From: Bacteroidales bacterium
GTDB lineage: Bacteria; Bacteroidota; Bacteroidia; Bacteroidales; Marinilabiliaceae
Assembly: GCA_003249255.1 (NCBI GenBank)
Contig: QKJP01000029.1
Location: 30,499 to 94,498 of the forward strand
Direction: 5' to 3'
DNA length: 64,000 nt
Shown here: piece by piece, positions 35,302-45,234 of the stretch
How the letters are laid out: each line of letters begins with the position of its first letter
How positions within the stretch are numbered: the stretch's first letter is position 1
Notes under the pieces: generated by a model
Database searches by the model: none
Told to the model about the DNA's origin: nothing
What the model saw: only the letters and a program-made list of their open reading frames with translations
Program-made: the position numbers and the translations under genes

Positions 35302-35991
35302 ATGAACAGAATATTTACAATTGCCTTATTGCTTAATCTTTTTTTTAGTTTAATCGCATTAGGACAAACAGACAAAGAGAACATGCGTATGAATGGACCG
35401 GTTAGTAAGTTTCGATTTCAAAAATGTATTGATAAACTAGCTGGTTGGAGTCGAGACTCTTTAGTTTCCCGAACAATCCTGATTGACGAATTAACCTGTT
35501 TTAATAAAGATGGGTATGTTACTAAAATCTTATGGTATGATGAAAACGAGAACATTATATTACGTAATATTATCACTCGATATGAAGATAACCGCATTCA
35601 ATCTGATATTTGGAGGAAATTTACAGATGGAGTTGTAACCCAATTGAATAGTAGTGTTTATGATCATGAAAAAAAGACCATCACCTTTAAATTAGAGCTA
35701 TATGAAGGTGGAAAAGTCTCACAGAGTATGGATGATACATTTGAAATGGATGGAGATGGCAAAAACATTGCGGAAAGTGGAGTTGTATACCCTCCTTACA
35801 TAGCAAATGTGAACCGAGGAAATGCAAAATCGTATTCCTTTGCGAAATATTGTTTTGATAAATATGATAACTGGACAAAATGCCAGATGCGCGAAGATCG
35901 GTTGAAGTACGGTAGAGATGGTATTTTACCTCCTCCTGCAAAATGTCAGGATTATGAAGTCTACAGGCCAAAAATAATCTATTTTGAATAA
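35302..35991 (+). CDS. Secreted protein of unknown function
   Basis: 229 residues with a signal peptide (cut probably after LIALGQ). The mature part holds repeated-looking Y.D.N/D..G elements (ILWYDENENIIL, SDIWRKFTDG) reminiscent of RHS/YD-like strands, but too few to claim. Likely periplasmic or exported. It lies between the YMDxNRPLP gene and an M48 protease without a shared promoter. Confidence 0.5.
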   Translation: MNRIFTIALLLNLFFSLIALGQTDKENMRMNGPVSKFRFQKCIDKLAGWSRDSLVSRTILIDELTCFNKDGYVTKILWYDENENIILRNIITRYEDNRIQSDIWRKFTDGVVTQLNSSVYDHEKKTITFKLELYEGGKVSQSMDDTFEMDGDGKNIAESGVVYPPYIANVNRGNAKSYSFAKYCFDKYDNWTKCQMREDRLKYGRDGILPPPAKCQDYEVYRPKIIYFE

Positions 35992-36035
35992 ATTGTTATG
36001 TAAAGCGTTGTTAAGGAGTTAAAACATCAAAATAT

Positions 36036-36043
36036 TATCTTTG
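36036..36043 (+). promoter_or_regulatory. -7 promoter box of the M48 protease gene
   Basis: TATCTTTG matches TAnnTTTG exactly, 45 bases before the ATG at 36088. Confidence 0.6.
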
Positions 36044-36087
36044 TCAATCACAATCACCAATAAACAAACAATCAAATCAAATACAAG

Positions 36088-37032
36088 ATGAACGAACAAA
36101 TTTATTTTAAGGTAAATCCAAAAGAGAAAGTATATTTTTCCATTATGGCCATTATTAGTGCTATTTTTTATATCGGGATATTAGTTTTTATGGCCTTTAG
36201 TGCAAGGTTTGGTGGGTTTCCGGTAGTGATTATATTTGCCGTTTATGCCATCATTATTGCGGCATTTATTTTATTTCGAAATGGAATTTTAGTCGGCTAC
36301 ATAAAAGGGAATAGTGTTAAGGTAGGCGAGAAGCAATTTGCAGAAGTGCGCGAGATTGTTGTGCGTCAATCTAAACAATTGGGCTTAGACAAAGTGCCTG
36401 ATTTGTATATTATTGAATCGGGAGGTCTCTTAAACGCTTTTGCGATTCGTTTATTAGGAAAGGATTACGTTGTGCTTTATTCCGATGTTGTGGATGAAGC
36501 CTTAGAAAGTGGCTTACATACTGTAGAGTTTATAGTGGCACACGAGTTAGGGCATATCAAAAGAAAACATGCACAAAAGCAAATGTGGTGTTTCCCCTCT
36601 CTTTTTTTTCCATTATTAGCTCCGGCTTATTCCAGAGCTTGTGAATATACTTGCGATAATGTGGGTGCTCAATTTAGTACACAGGGTGCTATTAATGGTT
36701 TGGTGATGTTAGCCGCCGGAAAAAGGCTGTATAGAAACGTAAATGTCGATCGCTTTATCTTACAAAAAAGTGAAGATGGCGGATTTTGGGTTTGGGCGGC
36801 TGAAAAGTTTTCAACACATCCACACTTAACCAAACGAGTGACTGCTATGAGAAAGATTTTGAAATCAGTATTAGAGGAACACGCACAAGCGCAGACAACA
36901 GTCAAAGTACCTACGCAACAAAGCTATTCGGCACCTGTTCAAAACGAAATTCAAACGGAGCCTGTGGTGAAGAAAGAAGCTAAAGTTAAATCCTCCGGGG
37001 ATGATCACAGTCGATTTATGCCTCAGTTATAG
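36088..37032 (+). CDS. M48-family zinc metalloprotease (membrane)
   Basis: 314 residues. Two N-terminal transmembrane helices (about 12-35 and 43-63) precede the protease domain. The zinc motif is VAHELGHIKRKH, with a further Glu ligand expected in RACEYTCDNVGA, as in HtpX/Ste24-like enzymes. The C-terminal 60 residues are a Pro/Gln/Val-rich low-complexity tail. It probably acts in membrane protein quality control. It stands alone, with its own promoter box and a hairpin after it. Confidence 0.87.
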   Translation: MNEQIYFKVNPKEKVYFSIMAIISAIFYIGILVFMAFSARFGGFPVVIIFAVYAIIIAAFILFRNGILVGYIKGNSVKVGEKQFAEVREIVVRQSKQLGLDKVPDLYIIESGGLLNAFAIRLLGKDYVVLYSDVVDEALESGLHTVEFIVAHELGHIKRKHAQKQMWCFPSLFFPLLAPAYSRACEYTCDNVGAQFSTQGAINGLVMLAAGKRLYRNVNVDRFILQKSEDGGFWVWAAEKFSTHPHLTKRVTAMRKILKSVLEEHAQAQTTVKVPTQQSYSAPVQNEIQTEPVVKKEAKVKSSGDDHSRFMPQL

Positions 37033-37148
37033 AAATGTATTTTACTGAGTTGTAAGAATGTGATACATAACATCGTGACTCAGTGTTGATTTTTTTGGCC
37101 GTTATACAAATCATTTTTCCATTCTGAATATTTAGAAAAATTAATCAT

Positions 37149-37184
37149 AAACCCGAGTTCGGATTGATAATCTAACTCGGGTTT
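37149..37184. terminator. Stem-loop after the M48 gene
   Basis: An 11-bp perfect stem AAACCCGAGTT/AACTCGGGTTT with a 14-base loop. The following T run is poor, so it may be a terminator or an mRNA-stabilising hairpin. Confidence 0.5.
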
Positions 37185-37231
37185 AGAGTTAGGTATCAGC
37201 ATATTTTATACCTATTTATAAACCCTTTTTT

Positions 37232-39478
37232 ATGAAAAAACTTAAGCACTTACTTATTGGAGTACTAATCATCTTTACAAGTTCTTGTGGCAATTATTCT
37301 AAATTAAAACCAAGTGATGTTACAATTGAAGATGGCTACATTGTTAAGTGTGGTAATCTTAAGAAAAAGCGCATCTGGATTCCGGACAGTCTTGGCGGAC
37401 AAGCAATACATGGTATTGGAGAGGAAGCCTTTATGGACAAGGGACTAACCCATCTGAAACTGTCAGAAGGATTGATATCTATTGGCTTTAAAGCATTTGC
37501 CAAAAATCAGCTGATAGAAGTAGACATGCCATCCTCTGTAATGGAAGTCAAAAACCTTGTGTTTAGCGATAATCCGGAATTTAAAACGGTTAATTTTCCG
37601 GATACTGCATCCATTATTTACATCGGCCGAAAAGCTTTTTCTTCCTTATCCTATAACGAAAAAATGGATCAAGAGCGGATGGATATTGCAATTTCACGCA
37701 TGAGTTCGGGGTCTAATTATGATGGCCCTTATTATGTGAATATTGATCCCAACATTAAAATCGATCAAACCTACGTATTACCTCATAATTCTCATCCTGA
37801 TTTTATTGATTACAGAGATTGCCATGGCCGTATTTATCATCCCGGAGATCGGGTAGTGGATCATTCCAGCGCCATCTTTGCCAATCTTAAACAGACTTTA
37901 AGCGAAGAGTGTGTAGAAATTAAAGAGGGGGTTATTACAAGCTATACCGGATTCTTTTCTACTTTAATTGTTCCTGAAGAAATTGGTGGGCAAAAAGTTA
38001 TTGCTATTGCCGATGGAGCTTTTGAGGATGTTGGTTTAGTTAGTATCACCTTGCCGGCTACCCTGAAACGTATAGGTAATTCGGCTTTTGCATCTAACTT
38101 GTTAGATACTATTGGTTTACCTGAGAGTTTAACGGAACTTGGTGAATCTGCATTTGCCTCAAATAATCTAAGAAGTTTACATATTCCTTCGAGCCTAAAG
38201 ACTATAACGTTTGAATCATTTGCTCATAATAAGTTACAAGAGGTGACTTTTGAAGAAGGGCTTACCTTAATTGAAAAGGATGCTTTTTGCAATAATCACA
38301 TCTCAAAGCTTCAACTTCCGTCTACTTTAAGTGAAATCAAAACAGGTGCTTTCGAAACTAACGAGTTGGCATCTTTAGCCTTACCACCGAATGTTAAATA
38401 CATTGAAGGCCATGCTTTTTCGTATAATAAACTGGAAGAAATTTCTATCCCCAAAGGCGTTCGCTTCAACCGTAGAGCTTTTGTAAATAACAGTATAAAT
38501 GTTATCAATGGAGAAGATACGCGTGGTCTTGCTTACGAAATAAAGAAAGATGGAAGCTTTAATTATTCCAGACTGATTGCTTATTGGGGCGATAATAAAG
38601 TAGTTGATTTTATTCCTGAAAGTGTTGTTGAAATAGAAATGCAAGCTTTTGCCGGTATGGAAGTAGAAGAAGTTGTACTACCTCCAAAATTGAAGGTTAT
38701 CGAAGAAGGTACATTCATGCAAAGCAAGCTTAAGAAAATAAAGTTTCCGGATTCGCTTGAACGCATTGGTATTTCTGCATTTTATGATGTTGAAATGGAA
38801 ATCGTTGTTTTGCCAAAGAATTTGAAAGTAATAGAAGAAGATGCTTTTGCCGGTGGAAGGTTAGAATATGTGGATTTTAATGATGGCTTAGAAGAAATTC
38901 ATGTTGTTGCATTTGCTAATAATCGATTGGAGAACATTGAATTGCCACAATCTCTTAAGTTTATAGGGGAGGAGGCTTTTATACATAATGCCTTAAAAAG
39001 TGTAGTGATCCCACCAAAGGTAAAGAGCATTGGGTATAGTGCTTTTTCTGATAATGAAATTACAAAAGTGGAACTTCCTAAAACACTTTCTAAGTTAAAC
39101 GCATCCGTGTTTTCTAACAATAAAATTACCTCCTTAAAAATTCCGGAAGGTATTAAGGTGATTGGTAATAATGCTTTTTATGAGAATGAAATAGCTCATT
39201 TAGAATTACCTAAATCTTTACGCGAAATTGAAGAAGGCGCTTTTGCATCTAACAAACTAAGCAAATTAATCATCGGCAACAGTGTAAAATCCATTGGCGA
39301 AATGGCCTTTCAATATAATCAACTGGAACATTTAGAAATTGGTGAGAATGTTGAGTTTATTGGCGATGAAGCATTTTGGGGTAATTCGAAGTTAAAGAAG
39401 GTTGTTATACATAACAAAGAAACAGGATATTATCATAATACCTTTGATAACGGTGTGAAAATCTATCAAAAAAAATAG
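37232..39478 (+). CDS. BspA-like leucine-rich repeat (LRR_5) lipoprotein
   Basis: 748 residues. The lipobox is IFTSSC (Cys at about 19). From about residue 60 on there are some 20 LRR_5 units of the type ...IGEEAFMDKGLTHLKLSEGL, IGNSAFASNLLDTIGLPESL, with the repeated pattern I-x2-x-AF-x-x-N-x-L-x-x-L-x-LP-x-SL. Such proteins are exposed on Bacteroidota cells and bind host or matrix partners. A non-repeat insert lies near residues 140-240. It is monocistronic. Confidence 0.85.
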   Translation: MKKLKHLLIGVLIIFTSSCGNYSKLKPSDVTIEDGYIVKCGNLKKKRIWIPDSLGGQAIHGIGEEAFMDKGLTHLKLSEGLISIGFKAFAKNQLIEVDMPSSVMEVKNLVFSDNPEFKTVNFPDTASIIYIGRKAFSSLSYNEKMDQERMDIAISRMSSGSNYDGPYYVNIDPNIKIDQTYVLPHNSHPDFIDYRDCHGRIYHPGDRVVDHSSAIFANLKQTLSEECVEIKEGVITSYTGFFSTLIVPEEIGGQKVIAIADGAFEDVGLVSITLPATLKRIGNSAFASNLLDTIGLPESLTELGESAFASNNLRSLHIPSSLKTITFESFAHNKLQEVTFEEGLTLIEKDAFCNNHISKLQLPSTLSEIKTGAFETNELASLALPPNVKYIEGHAFSYNKLEEISIPKGVRFNRRAFVNNSINVINGEDTRGLAYEIKKDGSFNYSRLIAYWGDNKVVDFIPESVVEIEMQAFAGMEVEEVVLPPKLKVIEEGTFMQSKLKKIKFPDSLERIGISAFYDVEMEIVVLPKNLKVIEEDAFAGGRLEYVDFNDGLEEIHVVAFANNRLENIELPQSLKFIGEEAFIHNALKSVVIPPKVKSIGYSAFSDNEITKVELPKTLSKLNASVFSNNKITSLKIPEGIKVIGNNAFYENEIAHLELPKSLREIEEGAFASNKLSKLIIGNSVKSIGEMAFQYNQLEHLEIGENVEFIGDEAFWGNSKLKKVVIHNKETGYYHNTFDNGVKIYQKK

Positions 39479-39539
39479 TTGGAGAAAAAGCAGAGGTCCA
39501 TGTTTAACAATTTGTTTCTGAATGTCCGCAATTATGCAT

Positions 39540-39640
39540 AATTCAAAAACACAAAACACACGAAAAGTAAAATTGGGGTGCTAATTTAGCTTCGTTGATT
39601 TCTAATTTTTTCGTGTTTTTTCGTGGTTGTAAAAAAGTGA
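39540..39640. repeat. ACACGAAA/TTTCGTG low-complexity repeat
   Basis: aaaacacaaaacacacgaaa is answered by ttttttcgtgttttttcgtgg, forming a long imperfect inverted repeat in the gap 39479-39871. The rest of that gap is AT-rich with tctaatatctaagcatct strings. No gene is seen. Confidence 0.5.
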
Positions 39641-39871
39641 TTTTAGTGGTCAGGGATTAATCATTTCGCTAAAAGCGAATCCCTATCTAAGCACCTTTTA
39701 TTAGTCGCTCCGATATTGTGCTTTAAATTACAGCAAAGTATTGTACAATAGCTATGTTCAAATTTACACATTCGTTAATTTGCACATAGATATCTATCAT
39801 CTAATATCTAAGCATCTATTATCTTAGTGATGCTAGCATGCCCCCTCTGGATGCTTGGATTTTTTCTGATC

Positions 39872-40978
39872 TTAAATATTCTTTAATGGGTATTGCTTTC
39901 CTATTTTTTCTTCAGGCAAAACACAAAAAGAGTAAAGAATAATCAAAAAGAACCATTCCAATGGTTTCATGATGAGGTAAGTAACATTAGATCGTCTGGG
40001 GGTATTTATCCATTTAGAAAGTGGTAGTCCATAAGTATCATAAGCACCACGAATGAGCCGGTGAAATCTCGGACTTAAATCTTGTATTAATTCCTCAAAA
40101 GCATTCGCAACCATCAGTTGGCGATTGACAATAATAGCTTGTCCATGCCGCGATCCAATTCTCAGTGGTTTTACCAGTTTTTTGTCACCTCTTGCAGCTA
40201 CCGTACACAAGTAATGGCCTTGATGAGGTAAATAGTCGGGGTGCGACATTTGTGAAAAGCGCCAACAGGTGGTTTCTGTAAATCCTGTAACTAAACTATG
40301 CGGAGCTTGTACCGCCAACAGTAAAATGAGTGTGCTGATGATTAGAACCGGAAATAAGAACAGAACAATGATCAGCGGCTTATCATGAAATGCAAGGGTA
40401 AGTTGGTTGAGTCGATTGATATGCTTGTTTTTATATTCTTTATGGATGCTTTGTTTGGCTTCTGTCCGGATGAAACGGAAAATAAAAATGATGGCCAATA
40501 AAATGTTAAAAGCCGGATAAATACTAAACATATAATACTTAGACGCATCAAAATACATGCTCCAAGTCATGTTGGGATCATCATAAAAGGTGGTTTGAGC
40601 AATGGCAGCCACACTTATGCCTAAACCAATAATTAAAAAGCAGATACTTAGAACTTTAATGAGTGGAGGGAGTTTATTGGTTTTTAACCAGCCCAGGTAA
40701 CAGGCTACCCAAAACATCAGTTGATAAAAGATAAAGGTCGGTAACTGGTAAATGCCAAAGGGGCTGTAACCACCATCTACCGGATCAATGGCCTGATCGT
40801 ATGCAGCGCTATTCATGAGAAAAGCAAGCGCAAATACACCAAAACTCAAGAGGTAAATCATAAAAAGCAGCACTTCAAAAAACACCCCAATGCCTTTTCG
40901 TTTAGTGGAGCTTTTTATCATCCAAAAAATAAGTACAAAGAAGAAGGCTGCATAAAAAAGTATATTGTAGAGTTCCAT
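39872..40978 (-). CDS. Multi-pass membrane protein (possibly DUF6688)
   Basis: 368 residues with about seven hydrophobic segments (near 5-22, 32-54, 80-98, 105-127, 145-170, 200-225, 335-355). A soluble block between the last two reads CWRFSQMSHPDYLPHQGHYL, CTVAARGDKKLVKPLRIGSRHG and NAFEELIQDLSPRFHRLIRG and looks conserved. This resembles proteins labelled DUF6688, but I am unsure. It is divergent from the exported protein at 41245. Function unknown. Confidence 0.55.
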   Translation of the reverse strand: MELYNILFYAAFFFVLIFWMIKSSTKRKGIGVFFEVLLFMIYLLSFGVFALAFLMNSAAYDQAIDPVDGGYSPFGIYQLPTFIFYQLMFWVACYLGWLKTNKLPPLIKVLSICFLIIGLGISVAAIAQTTFYDDPNMTWSMYFDASKYYMFSIYPAFNILLAIIFIFRFIRTEAKQSIHKEYKNKHINRLNQLTLAFHDKPLIIVLFLFPVLIISTLILLLAVQAPHSLVTGFTETTCWRFSQMSHPDYLPHQGHYLCTVAARGDKKLVKPLRIGSRHGQAIIVNRQLMVANAFEELIQDLSPRFHRLIRGAYDTYGLPLSKWINTPRRSNVTYLIMKPLEWFFLIILYSFCVLPEEKIGKQYPLKNI

Positions 40979-41209
40979 AATATTGGTTCGGTTGTTTTTA
41001 TTGAGCTAAAAATAGTGAAAAATGGAAGTCGTTAATATCTTTTTCGTGTCTTTTATAGTTGGAGGTTTTATCGAATAACTAGAAGATTAATTTGCACATT
41101 TTCACATTTGCAAATTAGCACATTGATGTCTATCCTCTAACAAACTACCATCTCTATTTGAAACTCAATATCCCTGTATTTGAGTATTTTTTGAACTGCT
41201 GATTATTTA

Positions 41210-41217
41210 TAGCTTTG
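41210..41217 (+). promoter_or_regulatory. -7 promoter box
   Basis: TAGCTTTG matches TAnnTTTG, with a TTTTTTG upstream as a possible -33. It overlaps the first codons of the longest reading frame, so translation must start downstream at 41245. Confidence 0.55.
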
Positions 41218-41244
41218 CTGTCCAGTAAACTAACACATTTTTTT

Positions 41245-42195
41245 ATGAAAAAAATCATCTTATCTACCCTGTTGATTGGCATTAGTACTTTGGGGTTTGC
41301 TGAAAAGAAACCGGAGAAAATCACTTATTTACCCCAATTAAAAACAGGCGAAAGCTACAATTATTCCATAACTACTTTATTGAAAAGAATGGAAGGTGAC
41401 AAGATTGAGTCACTCGATACAATTAAAGGAAAAGCCAATTTAGAATTGCAAAAAGAGAGCAATATAGACTATACTTTTAAATGGGTTGGTGTTAATAACT
41501 TTTTGTCTTCCATTGATGAAGAAACAGCCAAGCGGGATAGCATTTTTAAGAAATATGAAGAAATTGAAATTGTTTTTTCGGTTTCTAAAGATGGTAAAAA
41601 TCTCGAGTTGCAAAATTGGGAAGCTCTCAAAGAAAAAACTCAGAGTTTAGTGAAGGAAATAGAAAACTATATTAGTCAAAATGAAGAACCCTCTAAGGAC
41701 TATTTAACTTTTATTGAGATTGTTAAATCTCAATTTGGCAATAAGGAGGTCTTTGAGCTACATGCACTAAGAGAGGTTAACCAGCTTTGTAGTGTTATGG
41801 GAAAAGAAATTTCACGGGCAGATACTTTAAAATACCAAGAAACTATTCCTAATCCATTTGATGGCACTCCGGTACAAGTAGGGAGTAAACTTTTTTTAGA
41901 TAAAAAAGCAGGTTCAAAGCAAGATTATATTGTAAAGCGACAGATGGTAGTAGATCCCCAAGTGGCAAAATTCATGATGATAGGCATGCTAAAAGCCATG
42001 GGAGCTACACCTAAAGATATTGAAGAAATGGTAGAGAAGTGCCAAGTGCTTGTAAGCGAAAGTGATGAGGTGACGTATGAAAACATCAACTCACTTCCTC
42101 AATATAGCCAGCGTAAACAGATTGTTAATATAAATCTGATGGGAAAAATATTTAAATCAGAAACGATTACTACTATAGAGGTTATTGGGGAATAA
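41245..42195 (+). CDS. Secreted protein of unknown function
   Basis: About 316 residues. It starts with a clear signal peptide (MKKIILSTLLIGISTLGFAE, cut after FA). The mature protein is mixed alpha/beta and Lys/Glu-rich with no family I recognise. A longer frame from 41215 is rejected because a promoter box covers its start. Likely periplasmic. Confidence 0.6.
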   Translation: MKKIILSTLLIGISTLGFAEKKPEKITYLPQLKTGESYNYSITTLLKRMEGDKIESLDTIKGKANLELQKESNIDYTFKWVGVNNFLSSIDEETAKRDSIFKKYEEIEIVFSVSKDGKNLELQNWEALKEKTQSLVKEIENYISQNEEPSKDYLTFIEIVKSQFGNKEVFELHALREVNQLCSVMGKEISRADTLKYQETIPNPFDGTPVQVGSKLFLDKKAGSKQDYIVKRQMVVDPQVAKFMMIGMLKAMGATPKDIEEMVEKCQVLVSESDEVTYENINSLPQYSQRKQIVNINLMGKIFKSETITTIEVIGE

Positions 42196-42214
42196 GGTTA
42201 ATAGGTCATTAGTA

Positions 42215-42478
42215 GTGCGTAATGTGCAAATTAGAAAATGTGAGAATGTGAAAATTAACTTGCGCTATTGGTTGATTTGCCTAACTGTTCGATTGTCTAG
42301 TAGTGTAATTGCAACTCAGTAACTTAACAATTCTTCAATTAGGCAATTCTACACCTAGCCAACTCAGCAGCTCTTCAACTCAGCAACTCTTCAATTAAGC
42401 AATTCTGCACTTAGCCAACTCAGCAACTTTGCAACTCAACAACTCAGCAACTCTTCAATTAGACAATTAATTTAAATC
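42215..42478 (+). repeat. CAACTCAGCAACTC tandem-like low-complexity array
   Basis: It begins with aatgtgcaaattagaaaatgtgag and passes into many imperfect copies of caactcagcaactcttcaatt, aattaagcaattctgcactt and agccaactcagcaactttgc. The unit is irregular (about 8-11 bases inside a longer 50-60 base block). There are no unique spacers, so it is not CRISPR. Confidence 0.7.
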
Positions 42479-42479
42479 G

Positions 42480-42853
42480 ATGTTTATAAAATTTCTTTCA
42501 ATTACCCTCCATTGTTTTCACCTGGCATTAATAGTTACTCCTATTTTACCAGGTGAATTTTCAATGACTGGTAAAGTTAATGATGTACCTAGTCCGGTAA
42601 TGATATTTGGGAGTCTTTATTTTATACCTTAGTGTATTGATAGTTTAGGTCTGCAAATGGTATTAAACCTGTCCTCGTCTGAAATTTAAAAATTGATGAA
42701 GCTGTTGAGTGGTGGCCTTCCCCGGTACATTGGGAAATTGGTATAATTTACACAGAAAACAATGATAGAGGTCAGTCGGTTAATACTAATCAATTCGAAG
42801 CACATCATAGCATTAAAAATATGGTGTTGTTTAGCATAGATCGCAGGCTATGA
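42480..42853 (+). pseudogene. Remnant of an unidentified gene
   Basis: An ATG at 42480 opens about 51 codons (MFIKFLSITLHCFHLALIVT, then GEFSMTGKVND). After stops and shifts, a second open stretch reads NLKIDEAVEWWPSPVHWEIG and ends SIKNMVLFSIDRRL at 42853. Both look coding in composition but do not join. A decayed gene is the simplest reading. Downstream, 42870-42960 holds palindromic repeats (gccccaaaaggtgcg, gacgtacctttggagc). Confidence 0.25.
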
Positions 42854-42986
42854 ATAAAAGGGCAAATGGATATTGTAGCCCCAAAAGGTGCGTAGTAGTA
42901 TTGAGATTAAAACGACGTACCTTTGGAGCTTATGTAAAGTGCCTAATTAATACCCTTGCCTGTCAGGGCAAGGATATGGCATGTTT

Positions 42987-44973
42987 TTAGGCTCTTTTTA
43001 AGAAAAGTTTAGCCTTTTTTGAAGTTGACTTTCTTTGAATGTTGAGCGTTTCTTCTCGTGTAAGATTAAAATATGACAACAGTTGATTAAGACTATTTGC
43101 TTGGGTTGTCAGTTCTTCCGAACTGGCTGCTAATTCTTCCGAGCCGGCTGCATTTTCATTGGTTGCTTCTGATAATTGAAGAATGGTTTCGTTAACCACA
43201 CGTATGCTATGATTTAACTCTATACCGGCACTAGCAATTTCTTGTACCAGTGTTCCGGTTTCATCAACCGATGGAATAATTGCATCCAAATTATCAGAAG
43301 CTTGTTTTGTTGTAAATACGCATTTTTGAGTTAACTCATTAATTTCTTTTGAAGCTACCTGACTCAATTCAGCTAATTTTCTTACTTCAGTAGCCACAAC
43401 TGCAAAACCTTTTCCATGAATACCCGCTTTGGCTGCTTCGATGGATGCGTTTAAAGCTAATATGTTGGTTTGTTGGGCAATGTCGGTAATCATTTTTACT
43501 TTTTCAGCGATGGTTTTATTGGCATTTAAGGCTTCTCGGGTATCAAGGTTAACTTTTTTGATGGCTTCTGTCATCTGTTTCGAAATGTTTGAGGTCGATT
43601 CTGCATTGTGCGTGTTTTGAGTAACTTGAGCCAGAATTTCCTCAATCGTACTTGAAAGTTCTTCTATGGATGCAGCTTGTCTGTTTGCATTTTGAGAAAT
43701 TTCTTGAGAAGTGATGTTGAGTTGCTCACTCGCCGTATTTAAATTGGTTGCTCCCGATGAAATGTCTGTTACAACATTTCTGAGTTTATCAACCATTGTT
43801 TGTAGTGACTTTTGCAAAACACCTATTTCATCCTTATGCTTTACTTCAATATTATCGTTTAAATTACCTTGAGCAATTTTTTCTGCTTTTGCCGATACGT
43901 AGACAATGTTCTTTATGATTTGATTGATAAACCCCCCGATAATTAAATAAACAATTATGCCTCCCACAATCATCAAACTCACGATTATTTTTAACAATGA
44001 ATTGAGGTTTTTATACATGTCGTCTTCATAAATAGATGAAGAAATGTAAGCTTTATAGGGTTCAAAATAAGTGTAGTATTGCTGTTTTTTCTCCCCATTC
44101 CATAAATAAGTGGAATGACCTTTTTTTGTTTTCTATTATTTGTTTGAAGAAGTTTTCAGAACTAAGGTTCTTTCCTTCGGCGTTTGGGTGAATTAGCATG
44201 TTTCCATCTTCTTGTATGATAAATGGATAGCCACTGTCAAAGAATTTTTTTTGAGAAAAAAAACTTTTTACAAATGCATAGTCCATTTCTTTTACACCAA
44301 CGCAAAGTATACCTTTCACTTCATTGTTTAACACAATGGGTTCATAGGCTGTTAAATACCACTCTCCAACAGCAAAAGCTCTTCCATAATAGGTTTTACC
44401 TTCCAATATGGTTTTTGCTACCTCTGATGTATTTGGAATGTAGGTGCCAATTGCTCGTTCACCGTTTTTTGTGGTCACATTCGTAGAGATTCTTAGAAAT
44501 CCGTCATTTATCTTTTGAAAGATCGTTGCCACTTCTACCGATTCTTTTTTAATTTGATCGACGATCGAGAAGTTATTGTATACTTGAAGGTTATTTATCG
44601 ACCAAATGGGTATAGTTGCCTGCGATTGAATTTGATTTTCCTGATTAACAACGCTTACATTTATACTGTCTTTTAATTCCTTTAATTCGCCTTTTCCGTA
44701 AAAGATGTAACCAGCCAGAGAAAGAGCTGTATTTACCGCATTTTGTCTGGAACTAACATGAGTTGTTAAAATGGTTTTTAAATCATCCAGCTGACTCTCC
44801 ATGTTTCGTTTCGTTTCGCTTACGATATTGTCCTTGGTGGTTTGGTAAAAAATAGTCGTTAGCACTGAAAAGATTATTATTAAGGCTATCGTTAAGGTGA
44901 GGTTTACTTTTGCCTTGAGTGATTTTGAAATCGATCTTTTTAATTTGGTGGTGAGGAGATTAGAAACCTTCAT
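42987..44973 (-). pseudogene. Methyl-accepting chemotaxis protein split by one extra base
   Basis: The 5' frame (44973-44062) has an N-terminal helix, a Cache-type sensor domain (YYGRAFAVGEWYLTAYEPIV, FDSGYPFIIQEDGNMLIHP) and then runs off frame. The 3' frame (from 44018) has a second helix, HAMP and the signalling domain with the hairpin tip [20 protein letters not shown] and [11 protein letters not shown]. The switch is at a 7-T run (44121-44127, A7 on the coding strand): reading six gives [18 protein letters not shown] and a continuous protein of about 661 residues. It could be a pseudogene, a phase-variable tract or a sequencing error. Confidence 0.8.
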
Positions 44974-45234
44974 TTTTTAATAAGTTTTTGTGTTTAATTG
45001 TCTGCTGGATTTTTTAAAACTTAAGAAGGTTGTTAGCTTTTTGAATAATTGATTGGTATGTACGAATAGTTATGTTAAAAGTTGTTGATTCATTGTGAAA
45101 TCATGTTAAAGGAGATGATTTATCAGGATAATCAAATTTAATATGGAAGTCGGTACCGTGTATTTCGATCTAATGAGGACAGTATAGGAGATGATCGAGC
45201 TTTGTACTATGTCATGATAAACAATCTTTTAGGG

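Noticed and set aside
42215..42478. Possible CRISPR array
   Set aside because: The repeats are short, irregular and degenerate, without constant-length unique spacers, and no cas genes are nearby.
42987..44973. Two separate genes (a Cache sensor and a receptor signalling protein)
   Set aside because: A single-base change at the 7-T run joins them in the normal chemoreceptor domain order without gaps.
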